From: Phytophthora colocasiae
Taxonomy: Eukaryota > Oomycota > Peronosporomycetes > Peronosporales > Peronosporaceae
Length of the DNA: 64,000 nt
NCBI GenBank assembly: GCA_018806915.1
Contig: JAGKQI010000103.1
Span: 1,550,001 to 1,614,000 of the forward strand
Reading direction: 5' to 3'
Below are positions 56,101-64,000 of this stretch, piece by piece; the stretch's first letter is position 1; every line of letters starts with the position of its first letter. Below the pieces are notes generated by a model. It was given only the letters and a program-made list of their open reading frames with translations. It searched no databases and had not been told where the DNA came from. The translations under genes and the position numbers were made by a program.

Positions 56101-56460
56101 CAAAGGAGGATGATCAACAAGTCCCTAGTAGCAAGGACGATCAAAGGAGCCGCAGAAGCATGTGGGGCAGACCCAACCGAATATTCGGCGCACTCACTGC
56201 GGATCGGTGGGGCGTGCGCTCTTCTGGCTGCGGGACGCAGTGAGCTGGTCATCAAATTGATGGGACGTTGGTCGAGCTGGTGTTTTTCGGTGTACACAAG
56301 ACTCAGACCTGGAATGTTACGAGACGTGGCAGAACACATGATTCGAGCGTCTACTTGGGATTGCCCGGATCTGTCATCCGGGACGCAAGGGGGGTTGAGA
56401 AGCCAAGCTTCGCTAACTAATCAAGTATTTGCCCCTCTCGCCGTGCGTGAAGACAACTAA
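53050..56460 (+). CDS. RT-tyrosine recombinase polyprotein
   Basis: This is an intact frame of 1136 codons. It opens with the RNase H end, then a variable region. RT shows ALVPKKDIPITEDGRTIHNL, FALGADIAEAFLHVPVHERH and the catalytic YQWVDDIVLIEVD (about residues 447-459). After a spacer (about 610-750) that may be a degraded second RNase H, the tyrosine recombinase runs from about 765. It has a core-binding part (STLGTYDKKFRYWRNF), catalytic Arg in FFLDRSSELW (about 910), AHSLRIGGACALLAAG (H-x-x-R, about 1047), GRWSS and the nucleophile Tyr in FSVYTRLRPGM (about 1080). No methyltransferase domain is seen. The frame starts without an ATG, so it is probably made as part of a larger polyprotein. 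Confidence 0.88.
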   Translation: MTLANAVPRRFNVAADGLCNWVMDLDWDATTSFTAESTQWPTTVDPADPTSRGCEFGELPGFTEYYRDQWVARWSLVLSDYNRVVHIVRHRFLREPPSHSDIQTAATLRSPPLTRSTTARSEASPFDTDVSRECVINGITRCVPADIFRTFKALALTNGIPFCENTLFIKPNADRLEIPHTDVEFLTAVVSLPNVGIAGALRILRGQTSRDPRPNKALRPKLYRTHLADYPGLQRLCAIAEHGVIPHWRTDVERIGVRPLPANYPSAVSGAAIVNHRLLKDYYRGRCLLANIEILAADPGFQASAFALVPKKDIPITEDGRTIHNLAAPVGASVNEATDTELTPDARWEAYFHIALRVTELRRRYPGCRIFALGADIAEAFLHVPVHERHAPAFGGTLPQSHVGIVSGSAVFGWTASPGFLAIMGKAVRHYQRAGTSYVLGLPEPMWIYQWVDDIVLIEVDIGDRLLRAERRLRDAVKLVFGNDGWHEGKFTTWSEQFHAVGIDWNIPEATATLPHRKIDKVKQTVQDTLKQHFVSHKRLESLVGILRHVVTFIPIAKTFMQRIVFAQLASKRAGRSGTPMTTSLRLDLLWWNNLVFQNEFAGVPLTMFGTEPPESDGWVILHDTATVFVFGLTPKRVHRVHCGSQVTEADLSRILLDLMKRWKVAAPSEKSWSLLRLYVRNAWEIRLLRTMFSRDSTAQQHLRSLALVQAARKCIITVNRILARSAEARACDVHNPTNISDCPADRLADISRETTRLKRAAINESTLGTYDKKFRYWRNFCSEFGFLVWIDDLPQERQARIVGLYAGLCDLEGHNAQGRGNKYQTFDGKMAAVAFAHRSVRNARLNYKTPEFELIAQGYKRTHSQVERKQPVTTPMLLEMHRQLMGQRTDLNGEVTDILWGSILLGFFFLDRSSELWGPVSRDSSTGTVHCVKAEDVIIRDRHGSQVGPGSSRGVSVDIHFRSHKGDRTRQGSVIRHYRSGLPELCPVAAAEACLQARQRLQSRGEQTGPYLTSIGQRRMINKSLVARTIKGAAEACGADPTEYSAHSLRIGGACALLAAGRSELVIKLMGRWSSWCFSVYTRLRPGMLRDVAEHMIRASTWDCPDLSSGTQGGLRSQASLTNQVFAPLAVREDN

Positions 56461-56465
56461 GGAAA
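56393..56465 (+). repeat. split repeat B1
   Basis: 73 bp; it encodes the last residues and stop codon of the recombinase and abuts A2. Confidence 0.92.
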
Positions 56466-56641
56466 GTGCACGGTTCGGTGAACCGGTTAGGCGGAGAAGC
56501 GAACCGGATGTTTCCGAGGAAAGGCGAAACTCACGGCATTCGCGATTTCGCTGGCTGAACAGCAAGTGTTCCAGCGCAAGGAAGGACACATAGTCCTGGA
56601 CACATAGTCCACGGAGAAAGGAGCCGGGCTCCCGCGAAAAT
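56466..56641 (+). repeat. split repeat A2
   Basis: 176 bp, a second copy of A1, followed by a T-rich run and about 150 bp of unique sequence. Confidence 0.92.
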
Positions 56642-56792
56642 TTTTTTTCTTTCTCCAAAGTGGTTGTGTTCCAAGTGGGGATTAGTATTTTCTCCCAAGT
56701 TGGGTTGGGCTTGCCCACAAAACTCAGTTTCCCAGCGGGTTTATAGACTGTTCTCCATGAGGGGTACAATCTACTCGAATTCGGATTAGTTA

Positions 56793-56865
56793 GGTTGAGA
56801 AGCCAAGCTTCGCTAACTAATCAAGTATTTGCCCCTCTCGCCGTGCGTGAAGACAACTAAGGAAA
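56793..56865 (+). repeat. split repeat B2
   Basis: 73 bp, a second copy of B1; right end of the element. Confidence 0.92.
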
Positions 56866-57010
56866 CGGTGACTTTCCTGACGCTTTATCATGCGTGTGGA
56901 GGAATTTCTGAAGTACCTCGACGTGTTCTCTAGGATGTGCCGATTTCGAACAGAATTTTCGTAATCAAGTACTGCATCGTTAGCCGCCAGCGACCGAAAC
57001 TATACGTGGA

Positions 57011-57029
57011 GCTCATTTTAAAACCAACC
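57011..57029 (+). promoter_or_regulatory. oomycete Inr-like motif, effector 3
   Basis: GCTCATTTTAAAACCAACC, 43 bp before the ATG at 57054. Confidence 0.6.
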
Positions 57030-57053
57030 GACGGCAGGTCAATAGGATCAACG

Positions 57054-57941
57054 ATGCGACTTTCTTTCTTCCTTCTCACACTCATAATCACTTTTGTCGC
57101 GTGTATTGGCTTCATCGACGCTGAAACCGCCCCAAAACTTGACAATGGAATTCGCCGACTTCGTCTGTCCGCCGACGAAGAACAAGAACGAGATTTAACC
57201 AGTGCCACAACGGGGATTCTCTCGGGTGTGAAGGGGAAACTTACGACAGACTCGGGCAAGTTGGCTGAAGGCGTGAAGAAGGCAGCGATGTTCAGTGATG
57301 ATCAAGCAGCCAAGTTGGCCAAGGTATTGACAAACTCCGAAAAGACCAGAGCGGCGATGCAAGTCAGTGACGACGAAATTGCACGAATGACGGCTCTAAT
57401 CAAGAAAGCGAACACGGAGGGGGCGTTCGCGGATGACGAATTGGTCAAGCTCGGAAAGGTCTTCGCTGCGGCGCAGAAGGGTGCCAAAGCGAGTGATGAT
57501 CAAGTTGTGAATATCGTGAAGGCTTTGGCTAACGCGAAGAAGGTGGACGCAGTCGCCAGAGCATCTGACGACGAGGTGCACAAGGTGATAGAAATGTTCA
57601 AGATGGCAACTAACGGCGCAGCAGGTGCGGCGAAATACACTGACGACGAGGTGCTAAAGTTATCCAAGGCCATGGCAGAGGCACAGAAGGGAGCTGCTCT
57701 CACTGACAAACAAGTGGCGAAGGTTGTAGGTATGTTCACTGAAGCGAAACAACTCGATTCGCTCAGTAAGAGTCAAATTGCCAAGTTCTCAGCGCAACTC
57801 GCGCCGGTGGCTAAAAAAGACAAAAAGTCATGGGCTACTCTGAAGGACCTGCTTGTGACGACACTTGGTGTGGCCACTGGCGGGGCAATTCTTTACACGG
57901 TCTACAAATTGTCATCGCCTAGTGAGACTTCGGCCAGTTAA
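57054..57941 (+). CDS. RxLR effector, DD[E/Q]V-repeat family, copy 3
   Basis: This intronless 295-residue protein has a signal peptide at 1-23, RRLR at 34-37 and DEEQER at 41-46. It carries the same seven modules (for example YTDDEVLKLSKAMAEAQKGA), a KKDKKSWATLKD block and a hydrophobic tail with GGAILYTVYKL. It is more diverged from copies 1 and 2 than they are from each other, and belongs with the MRLSFF subgroup (with the gene at 63338). The ATG at 57054 is chosen because the signal peptide starts there. The tyrosine-recombinase retroelement ends less than 200 bp upstream (56865), so it may have altered the distal promoter. Confidence 0.88.
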   Translation: MRLSFFLLTLIITFVACIGFIDAETAPKLDNGIRRLRLSADEEQERDLTSATTGILSGVKGKLTTDSGKLAEGVKKAAMFSDDQAAKLAKVLTNSEKTRAAMQVSDDEIARMTALIKKANTEGAFADDELVKLGKVFAAAQKGAKASDDQVVNIVKALANAKKVDAVARASDDEVHKVIEMFKMATNGAAGAAKYTDDEVLKLSKAMAEAQKGAALTDKQVAKVVGMFTEAKQLDSLSKSQIAKFSAQLAPVAKKDKKSWATLKDLLVTTLGVATGGAILYTVYKLSSPSETSAS

Positions 57942-58095
57942 AGTGGTCCAGTTACCAGGTACGGTCTACCGTTGACACGGAAAACTTTTGAAACCAGATT
58001 TCCCCGAATAAAACGAAGTGGACCTAGCAAAAAATGCAAGACTTCTTACCCAGTTCATGGGTCACTTCAAGTGGCCGCGGCCTCGCTACGCGATG

Positions 58096-59099
58096 TCACT
58101 TGTAGATCCCGTAATCAATTGCCCCACCAGTGGCAACATCAAGCGTAGTGACTAGAACATCCTTCAGAGTATTCCATGATTTCTTGTCTTTCGTAGCCAC
58201 CGGGACGAGTTGAGCTAACTACTTGTCAGCTTGCTTAACAAACACTGAGAGTAGACATATGCTTCGCTTCAGTGAGCATTTTAACAAACTTTGCCACTTT
58301 GAGAGCAGCTCCCTTCTGCGCCTCAGCCAGGCCCTTGGATAGCTTAGCCACCTCATCGTCCGTGTACTTGGCGGCACCCTTTGCTCGGCCAGTTGCAATT
58401 TTAAGCATCTCCGACACCTTACGCACCTCGTCATCGGATGCTTTGTCTGCTTCTCCCGCTTTCTTCGCGTTAGCTATCATCTTCACAATGGCGATGAGAT
58501 CATCGGTCGTTTTAGCACTCTTCTGCGCCGCAGCAAAGACCTTTACAAACCTGATCAATCCGTCATCGGCGACCACAGCCTCCGTGTTAGCTTTCTTGAT
58601 GATGGTCGACATTCGGGAGATTTCGTCGTCGCTGACCAGGAAAGACTTCGCTGCTGTTATCAGACTCGATGGACCTCCTGAAAGATCCATGTGTACTGCC
58701 ATTTTCAGTGTGACTTGCTCCCAGTTTCTTCTCTTAGCCAGGAACAAGCGAGCGACCTCGTTCTCGAGTTCTTTCACAGCAGCTTTTACCTTGCATCCGG
58801 CGTCCTTCTTCTCCAATAATGCCTTGCCTTTTCTGCGTTGTCAGGATCTTGACAAACTTGTTGATCTGGTCATCACTGAACGGCGCTGTCGATTTCAAGC
58901 CCACGACCAACTTGCCTGAATTGGGCGTCAGCTTCGACTTTATGCTCGTGACAGCTCCGGCAAGGGCTCGCTCTTCTAGAACGTCGACGAGCTGGCGAAG
59001 GTGACGAGCTCCAACAGCTACGTTTTCAGTGCCGGGGAAGCCAATGCAGCTTGCGACGAATGTAGCGAGGAGAAGGAAGAGGAAGAGGGAAAGACGCAT
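58096..59099 (-). pseudogene. RxLR effector pseudogene with insertion
   Basis: The ATG at 59099 opens a good signal peptide (MRLSLFLFLLLATFVASCIG), with RHLR and EER. In the first module, after KFVKIL, an unrelated segment of about 150 bp (about 58650-58810) is inserted and the frame is lost. The later modules resume, then stop near 58235 (LSVFVKQADK). The KDKKSWNTLKD tail follows in another frame to 58096. Its initiator motif has changed from GCTCATT to ATTCATT (59142). Confidence 0.85.
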
Positions 59100-59142
59100 C
59101 GTAGATTCAAGTGATCTGTAGTTGGTTGATTTCCAAATGAAT

Positions 59143-59690
59143 TCCTCTCGCCGGTCTTTGATGTATGACGTCCATGACAAGGTCTGTCGTATCTGTGACT
59201 ATACCTGTGACCAAACAATAATATCTGCCTCGTTCAGGCCAAAAGCAAAGTAGGTTTGGTAGATATTCGTTGAAATGGACATGAATATGCTGACCCACGA
59301 CATTACAATGTAACGTGATTCAAGACAGGAATGGAAATTGAAGGTTGCTTGGATCTGGCGTGAATAATGTTTGGTCACACACTGCGTGAATAATCTCTCT
59401 TGCCATTACATATCGATAGCTTCGGTGTAGTTTTCGAGGAGAAAAAAGCAAATCTCCATGAAAGATCAGTATCAGAATTCCAAACACCTGACAGCAGTCT
59501 TATACTCCCTCTAAGCCTCTCGGGGTGATATTTCTAGTTGAGAATCTGATCAAAGGTGACAAGATTTTTATGGATGTACATGCAGCATTGTGTTCTGGCC
59601 TAAGCATTGTTCTTTTAGTGCAGTTCTGTCTGTACATCAAGCACTGCCGGTTCGAGTGAGAGGGACTCTTTTGAAGTAATTAGGTCTACG
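59143..59690. other. gene-free stretch
   Basis: Nothing supported between two effector remnants. Confidence 0.5.
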
Positions 59691-59826
59691 ATGCGTCTTT
59701 TCCTTTTTTTTCATGCGCTGAAAACGATTCATTCGTGTTAAAAAAGACAAGAAGTCATGGAGTACCCTGAAGGATGTTCTTGTGACTACACTTGGTGTTG
59801 CCGCTGGTGGTGCAATCTTGGCCTAA
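59691..59826 (+). pseudogene. effector remnant, start joined to tail
   Basis: An MRL-type start (ATGCGTCTTTTCC) is followed within about 50 bp by the KKDKKSW-type tail codons (about 59740 on) and GVAAGG, so the whole middle of the gene is deleted. Frames do not match. Confidence 0.75.
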
Positions 59827-59996
59827 TGAAGTTTCGGCCACATAATGTTGCGGGCGTGAAGTGGCAAGATATGCTTCGGATTTTTTCTATTGTTTTAGAA
59901 AATGAAAACGGCAAAGAATTGTGCGTTTGTTTGTTTTTCATGAATTTATTGCGATTTTGATGGCAGATTTTCAGGTTCCGCGGCCATGGCTTACTA

Positions 59997-60594
59997 CAGG
60001 GTTGTGAAAAATAAGATTGTTATTTAATTGAGCTCCAAGACTCGGGTCAATCAATAATTTGTTTATTGCAATTTTGTTTTCAATCATATCATCGAGCTCT
60101 GATTGGTAGAAAACGACCTAACCGTAACCTTAACCCAAACCCCTTGACGCTCGCTAAAGCTTTGCGAGAACTTTAACTCCGCTTTCAAAGCGTGGCGCTT
60201 TAACGACGATGGCTTGTGGGCTGAGGTATTTCGCAGTTGGTGTGAACTCCTTCGTAATGGCATCAAACAGACACCGCACGTCCAATATAGTCGCATGTTT
60301 GGGTCTTGCAGAAATTTGCAAAGTGAGGAGCTGCTGGAGTGTCGAGCGCTACCTCAGAGCTGTCTCGTCGAAGTTGTTTACGTCGTACAGGCCTAGAAGA
60401 CCACTGCTTGCTCATTATTGATGCGTTAAGAGTACTCAAGTAGCTCGTGACTTCACGATAACGTGCAGAACGCGAGCTAAACGCCACAGTGAAATGGAGG
60501 ATTATTTGGACGTGATTGAGACCTCGCTCAATCAATAATTTAGTGTGTTTTAATTGAATTATTTGAAAGTCAAATTGTTTTTTTCACAACCCTG
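59997..60594. mobile_element. non-autonomous hAT-like element
   Basis: A 598-bp segment starts CAGGGTTGTGAAAAA and ends with its exact inverse TTTTTCACAACCCTG. Flanks CTTACTAC and GTTACTAC differ by one base, consistent with an 8-bp hAT target duplication. Related TCAATCAATAATTT strings occur near both ends. No transposase frame lies inside. Confidence 0.65.
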
Positions 60595-60602
60595 GTTACT
60601 AC

Positions 60603-61058
60603 CAACGCGGGGCAAAACCTATACTTAGTACGAAGGAACCATGGTTAAGTTGTGTCTAAGGAGATTTTGAGCGATAATTTCCAGTCCCGACGGTTTTTGA
60701 ATTCTTTTGTGAGATTCATCATGATCTACCACCACTTTTGGTATTTGCGTAGTATTGTCAGCTATTCTCAGACGCTTGGTCGAATATTACCGCATCTACT
60801 GTTTGAAGAGATACTTCCACTCTGATTATTTTTTTTCCTCGTGATATCGGGTTTCAAAATTAATAGCAAACTCTAACGAAATACCAAAGCGAAATATATT
60901 CCGAGCATCACATCATGCACTACCGTGACAAGACATCCCTACAGCCAAGCATAGTCAGATAGTTGTTCTGGACACCTAAGTTCCTTCAGGGAGTGAGCAT
61001 TCAGTGTTAGTATAGTATAGCAATTGGACCCCGCTTTACGTTTCGGAAGTAATTCAGG
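60603..61058. other. gene-free stretch
   Basis: AT-rich, no gene or repeat supported. Confidence 0.55.
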
Positions 61059-62608
61059 TTATATAACCAAACTCCATGTGGGGAAGAATGTTACACCTCT
61101 CATTCTTTGGCATGATGACAACTTGTAGACTCCGTAAAGAATCGCACCACCAGTGGCAACACCGAGTATAGTCACAATAATATTTTTCAGTGTGGTCCAC
61201 GATTTCTTGACTTTCGTAGCCACCGGGACGAGTTCCAGTGCCAACTTTTCAACTTGACCCTTACTCAGCGGCTGACTCATGGCTGTCAGCTACTTGGCTT
61301 CCGTTACCAGGTTTACTTTCCTCGCCACTTGCTTGTCAGGGAGAGCGGAACCCTTCTGCGCTTGCGCCAGGCCCTTGGATAGCTTGGCAATCTCATCATC
61401 GGTGAGCTTCGCCCTGTCGCGCGACCAGTTGCAGTCTTGAACATATCCGACACCTTACGTACCTCATCGTCTGAAGCCTTGAGTGCCTCAGTCGTCTTCT
61501 TCCCGTTAGCCCAAAACTTGATCATGCTGTTCACTTGCTCATCACTCACTTTGGCCCCCTTCATGATGTGATGGTACGAATGTTCTTCGGGGACTTAACA
61601 GTGGGTTCGCGATTGTACTTCCTAACGTCGCTCAACCCCACAATTCAGCAGTGTGTTCGGCCAATATGTCAAGAGATTGAGACGGTGGAACATTGCTTTT
61701 TCGCGTGCTCCTCGTTACAGCCGATGTGGCACCAGGTGTGGATACACTGGGCAGGTGTTTTCGTGACGAAGTTGACTTGGAGGTTGCTGCTCTTCCCAAA
61801 ATCACAAGATATACACAGAAGATGGCGAAAGAACCAAAAGGTGATTTTACTGCTATGGAGAATCCACGTTGCAGTTACGTTTCATGCCGCATGGAGACTT
61901 CGAAATGACATTCATTATCAGAAAACAAAGGCACTACTGCCAAATGTGGCGAATATCCAGTCGTCATACAGGATGCATTATCAGTTTATTTACCAGCATG
62001 CGGATGAGCTCAACTGTGACCGGGAAACTATCACGCTACTGATCCAACAGTTAGGCTTTGAACTACCGATTGATATCCATTCGGAACGAATGCCCCAAAT
62101 TTGGGCTGCCCATCAGTCAAGGTAGAATATCTACAGCTATTGAATTAGCTTGAGATCGTTGATGGTTAGTTCAAGAGTTGTCCACCTATCTTGTTAATCA
62201 AATAATTTCTTCTTCTTTGGCCCCCTTCTTCATCACCGCGAAGGCGGTTGCATACTTGATCACTTGATCATCAGCACGACCAGCTTCAGCATTCGCTTTC
62301 TTGATTAGAGTCGCTATTTGAGCGATTTCGTCGTCACTGACTTTGAGTGCTGCCCTTGCCTTGTCGGGGTTTGTCAATATCTTCGACAACTTGGCAGCCT
62401 GGTCATCACCGAGTTTCGCAGCTTCAGCCAACTTGCCCGTTAGGTTCCCCTTCAAGCGTAGTTATGACGATGCTCTTGTTGATCTTCGGCCGGCAGACGA
62501 AGTCCGCGAGTTGCATGGGCGAATGTTGAAAACCTTTCAGCATAGGCGAAGCCAGTACTTGCGACGAAAGTGACAGCCAGCACGGTGAGGAAAGTAGGAA
62601 AGACGCAT
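61059..62608 (-). pseudogene. RxLR effector pseudogene split by LINE
   Basis: The start at 62608 is followed by a one-base shift inside the signal peptide, then RGLR and an acidic stretch. The EER region is damaged and leads to the modules (KLGDDQAAKLSKILTNPDKA, SDDEIAQIATLIKKANAEAG). At MKKGAK the gene is cut by a LINE fragment (61563-62214). It resumes with SDEQVNSMIKFWANGKK and SDDEVRKVSDMF, shifts frame near 61420, and ends with KVKKSWTTLKN and a hydrophobic tail. An initiator-like GCTCATTCCGAAATC lies 37 bp upstream (62645). Confidence 0.85.
61563..62214 (+). mobile_element. LINE 3' fragment with target duplication
   Basis: This 652-bp insert is flanked by the 14-bp direct repeat CTTTGGCCCCCTTC (61549-61562, 62215-62228). 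A plus-strand frame of about 185 residues carries the zf-RVT zinc-binding block CxxICQEIETVEHCFFAC followed by W-rich text (MWHQVWIHWAG), the C-terminal end of LINE reverse transcriptase proteins. It is 5' truncated, as usual for LINEs, with an AT-rich 3' tail. Confidence 0.8.
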
Positions 62609-62626
62609 CGTAAGACCCGTGCGGTC

Positions 62627-62645
62627 GGCGGATTTCGGAATGAGC
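62627..62645 (-). promoter_or_regulatory. Inr-like motif, LINE-split pseudogene
   Basis: GCTCATTCCGAAATCCGCC on the minus strand, kept although the gene is broken. Confidence 0.5.
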
Positions 62646-63293
62646 TCTAAAGTCTCGGTTGCGCTAGAGGCGAATGGTGTGGTACGGTTGGATGTTCTGG
62701 TCGAGCGCACATCCTAGAGAAGTAATGGGTACCGTACTTATACACACTCGCGGTCCCCCAAATACCAATGCTGCTTCTTGTTTTGAGCCGAGTTCGGCAA
62801 AATCTGTTTACAAGTTGGGAATCACGGGATTCCCCAATTTTTCTATTTGGCTTCGGTCCACTGGTCAACGCACCACAAGGAAAATGAAGTTGATTAACGT
62901 TATTCCTGGTTGCTACTAGTTTGTGTTTTGTGTACAATACAGTTATGGTTTGTGAGAAATAACAGGCTGTGTGTTGTAGAGAACTAAAATAACGAAAACA
63001 AGTAAAACGACAAAACGTACCCGGTCGCAGTAATGACAGCAATGGAGATCCTTACCTTCTAGACGGTATCCACCCGTAAGCACAAAATACTACAGGTTTT
63101 GGTTTCTAGACTACAATGACAAGTAAAAGATCCACAGGCAGAGCTGTGTATTACGGCGGTATTTTTCCACTTTGGTTCACTGGGGATGTGATTTGGAAAG
63201 TGTAACTGCAAAACCTGTATTACGACAGTATTATTCAATTTTAATTCTCTACGATGTGCTCTCGACAAATGCTAGCTCAACCAAGACCATAGA
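62646..63293. other. divergent region between two effector copies
   Basis: It holds both promoters. 62920-63130 is duplicated at 48400-48640, upstream of the decapitated pseudogene. No further gene is seen. Confidence 0.55.
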
Positions 63294-63312
63294 GCTCATT
63301 CCGAAATCAACT
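63294..63312 (+). promoter_or_regulatory. oomycete Inr-like motif, effector 6
   Basis: GCTCATTCCGAAATCAACT, 44 bp before the ATG at 63338. Confidence 0.6.
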
Positions 63313-63337
63313 GACTGTTGATCATAAGGGTCTTACG

Positions 63338-64000
63338 ATGCGTCTTTCTTTCTTCTTCACCGTGCTCGTCGTCACTTTCGTTGCAAGTATTGGCTCCACC
63401 TACGCTAAAAACGTCCTCAAAAGCGACAATGGAGCTCGCCAACTTCGTTTGTCGGCTGACGTCCAAGAAGAGCGCGCTTTTGGAGATGTCGTTAATAGTA
63501 TTATGGCAGGCATCAAGGATTCGGGCAAGTTGGCTGAAGGCGTGAAAAAGGCAGCACAGCTTAGCGACGACCAGGCAGCCAAGTTGGCCAAGATCCTGAC
63601 AAACTCGGAAAAGGCAAGGGCGGGATTCCAAGTCACTGACGACGAAGTCGCCCGAATGTCGACTATCATTAAGAAAGCCAACGCTGAAGCTGGGGTCGCC
63701 GATGACCAAGTGGCTACGTATGCAACGGTTTTCGCTGTGGCCCAGAAGAGTGCTAAAGCTACTGATGATCAGGTCTTGGCCATCGCCAAGATAATGGCTA
63801 ATGCGAAGAAAGTGGAGGCGGCCGCTAAAGTATCGGATGACGAAGTTCGTAAGGTGTCGGATATGTTCAAGATTGCAACTCAAGGCGCGACGGGAACGGC
63901 GAAATATACCGATGATGAGGTGGTCAAGCTGTCCAAGGCCCTAGCTGAGGCACAGAAGGGGGCCGCTCTTACTGATAAACAAGTGGCGAAGCTGGTGAAA
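63338..64000 (+). CDS. RxLR effector, DD[E/Q]V-repeat family, copy at right edge
   Basis: An open frame of 221 codons runs off the right edge. It has a signal peptide at 1-23, RQLR at 34-37 and EER at 44-46. The modules follow in order (LSDDQAAKLAKILTNSEKA, TDDEVARMSTIIKKANAEAG, ADDQVATYATVFAVAQKSA, and so on) up to LTDKQVAKLVK. The KKSW block and hydrophobic tail would lie outside the window. It is the closest intact relative of the pseudogene at 48641. It appears intact as far as visible. Confidence 0.87.
   Translation, partial: MRLSFFFTVLVVTFVASIGSTYAKNVLKSDNGARQLRLSADVQEERAFGDVVNSIMAGIKDSGKLAEGVKKAAQLSDDQAAKLAKILTNSEKARAGFQVTDDEVARMSTIIKKANAEAGVADDQVATYATVFAVAQKSAKATDDQVLAIAKIMANAKKVEAAAKVSDDEVRKVSDMFKIATQGATGTAKYTDDEVVKLSKALAEAQKGAALTDKQVAKLVK

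Larger units (their letters stand above)
49995..56865 (+). mobile_element. DIRS/Ngaro-type tyrosine-recombinase retroelement
   Basis: This 6.9-kb element has split direct repeats in the order A1 (49995-50170), coding region, B1 (56393-56465), A2 (56466-56641), B2 (56793-56865). This arrangement is the hallmark of Ngaro-like elements. A1/A2 (176 bp) and B1/B2 (73 bp) read identical by eye. No target duplication is expected. It encodes Gag, RNase H, RT and a tyrosine recombinase. Confidence 0.88.

Noticed and set aside
60084..60535. Short frames inside the 598-bp element
   Set aside because: Under 100 codons, no domain, and on both strands in a non-coding MITE-like segment.

Overview
This window looks like a gene-poor, transposon-rich stretch of an oomycete nuclear genome, most likely Phytophthora or a close relative. 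The reasons are: secreted proteins with a signal peptide followed by RxLR and dEER motifs; oomycete initiator-like promoter motifs (GCTCATT...) about 43 bp before their start codons; short introns of 50-90 bp; a flagellar gene; and the transposon mix (Crypton, Ulp1-bearing MULE, piggyBac, hAT, Ty1/copia, Ty3/gypsy, a DIRS/Ngaro-type tyrosine-recombinase retroelement and a LINE). Homology calls are from reading the translations; no database search was run.

Layout. 1-4.0 kb is a housekeeping block: dynactin p25 (DCTN5, cut by the window edge), a sperm-tail PG-rich flagellar protein, an ADPRM-like metallophosphoesterase and a probable mitochondrial ATP synthase subunit f. 4.0-14.5 kb holds a decayed Crypton, a decayed hAT and a nearly complete MULE with terminal inverted repeats and a 9-bp target duplication; its transposase is fused to a Ulp1 protease domain. 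14.8-19.3 kb is a second housekeeping block: a 2,4-dienoyl-CoA reductase-like flavoprotein, a UBR7-like E3 ligase and a LYAR-like zinc-finger protein.

From 19.9 kb to the right edge the window is a dispersed cluster of one RxLR effector family. Its members have a signal peptide, RxLR, dEER, about seven short [S/T]DD[E/Q]V helical repeats and a hydrophobic C-terminal tail. Intact copies lie at 19906-20790 (+), 38602-39450 (-), 57054-57941 (+) and 63338 to the edge (+). Broken copies lie at 48641-49330, 58096-59099, 59691-59826 and 61059-62608. A small separate RxLR-like candidate sits at 48018-48338.

Between the effectors lie a piggyBac remnant (21.6-23.1 kb), a second MULE remnant (23.6-25.2 kb), a copia fragment (25.5-25.9 kb), a Ty3/gypsy element (27.3-36.9 kb, LTRs about 1% diverged), a tyrosine-recombinase fragment (37.0-38.3 kb), a young Ty1/copia element (40.3-46.9 kb, two differences between its LTRs) inserted in a duplicated piece of the LYAR gene, and a DIRS/Ngaro-type element (50.0-56.9 kb) with intact split direct repeats.

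The most unusual items are: an antisense gene inside the copia element coding for a chromodomain-like plus cysteine-protease-like protein; an extra RNase H domain lying before, not after, the reverse transcriptase in the tyrosine-recombinase element; the repeat-bearing, tail-anchored RxLR family with a promoter motif at fixed spacing; and two MULE introns that carry the same internal repeat.
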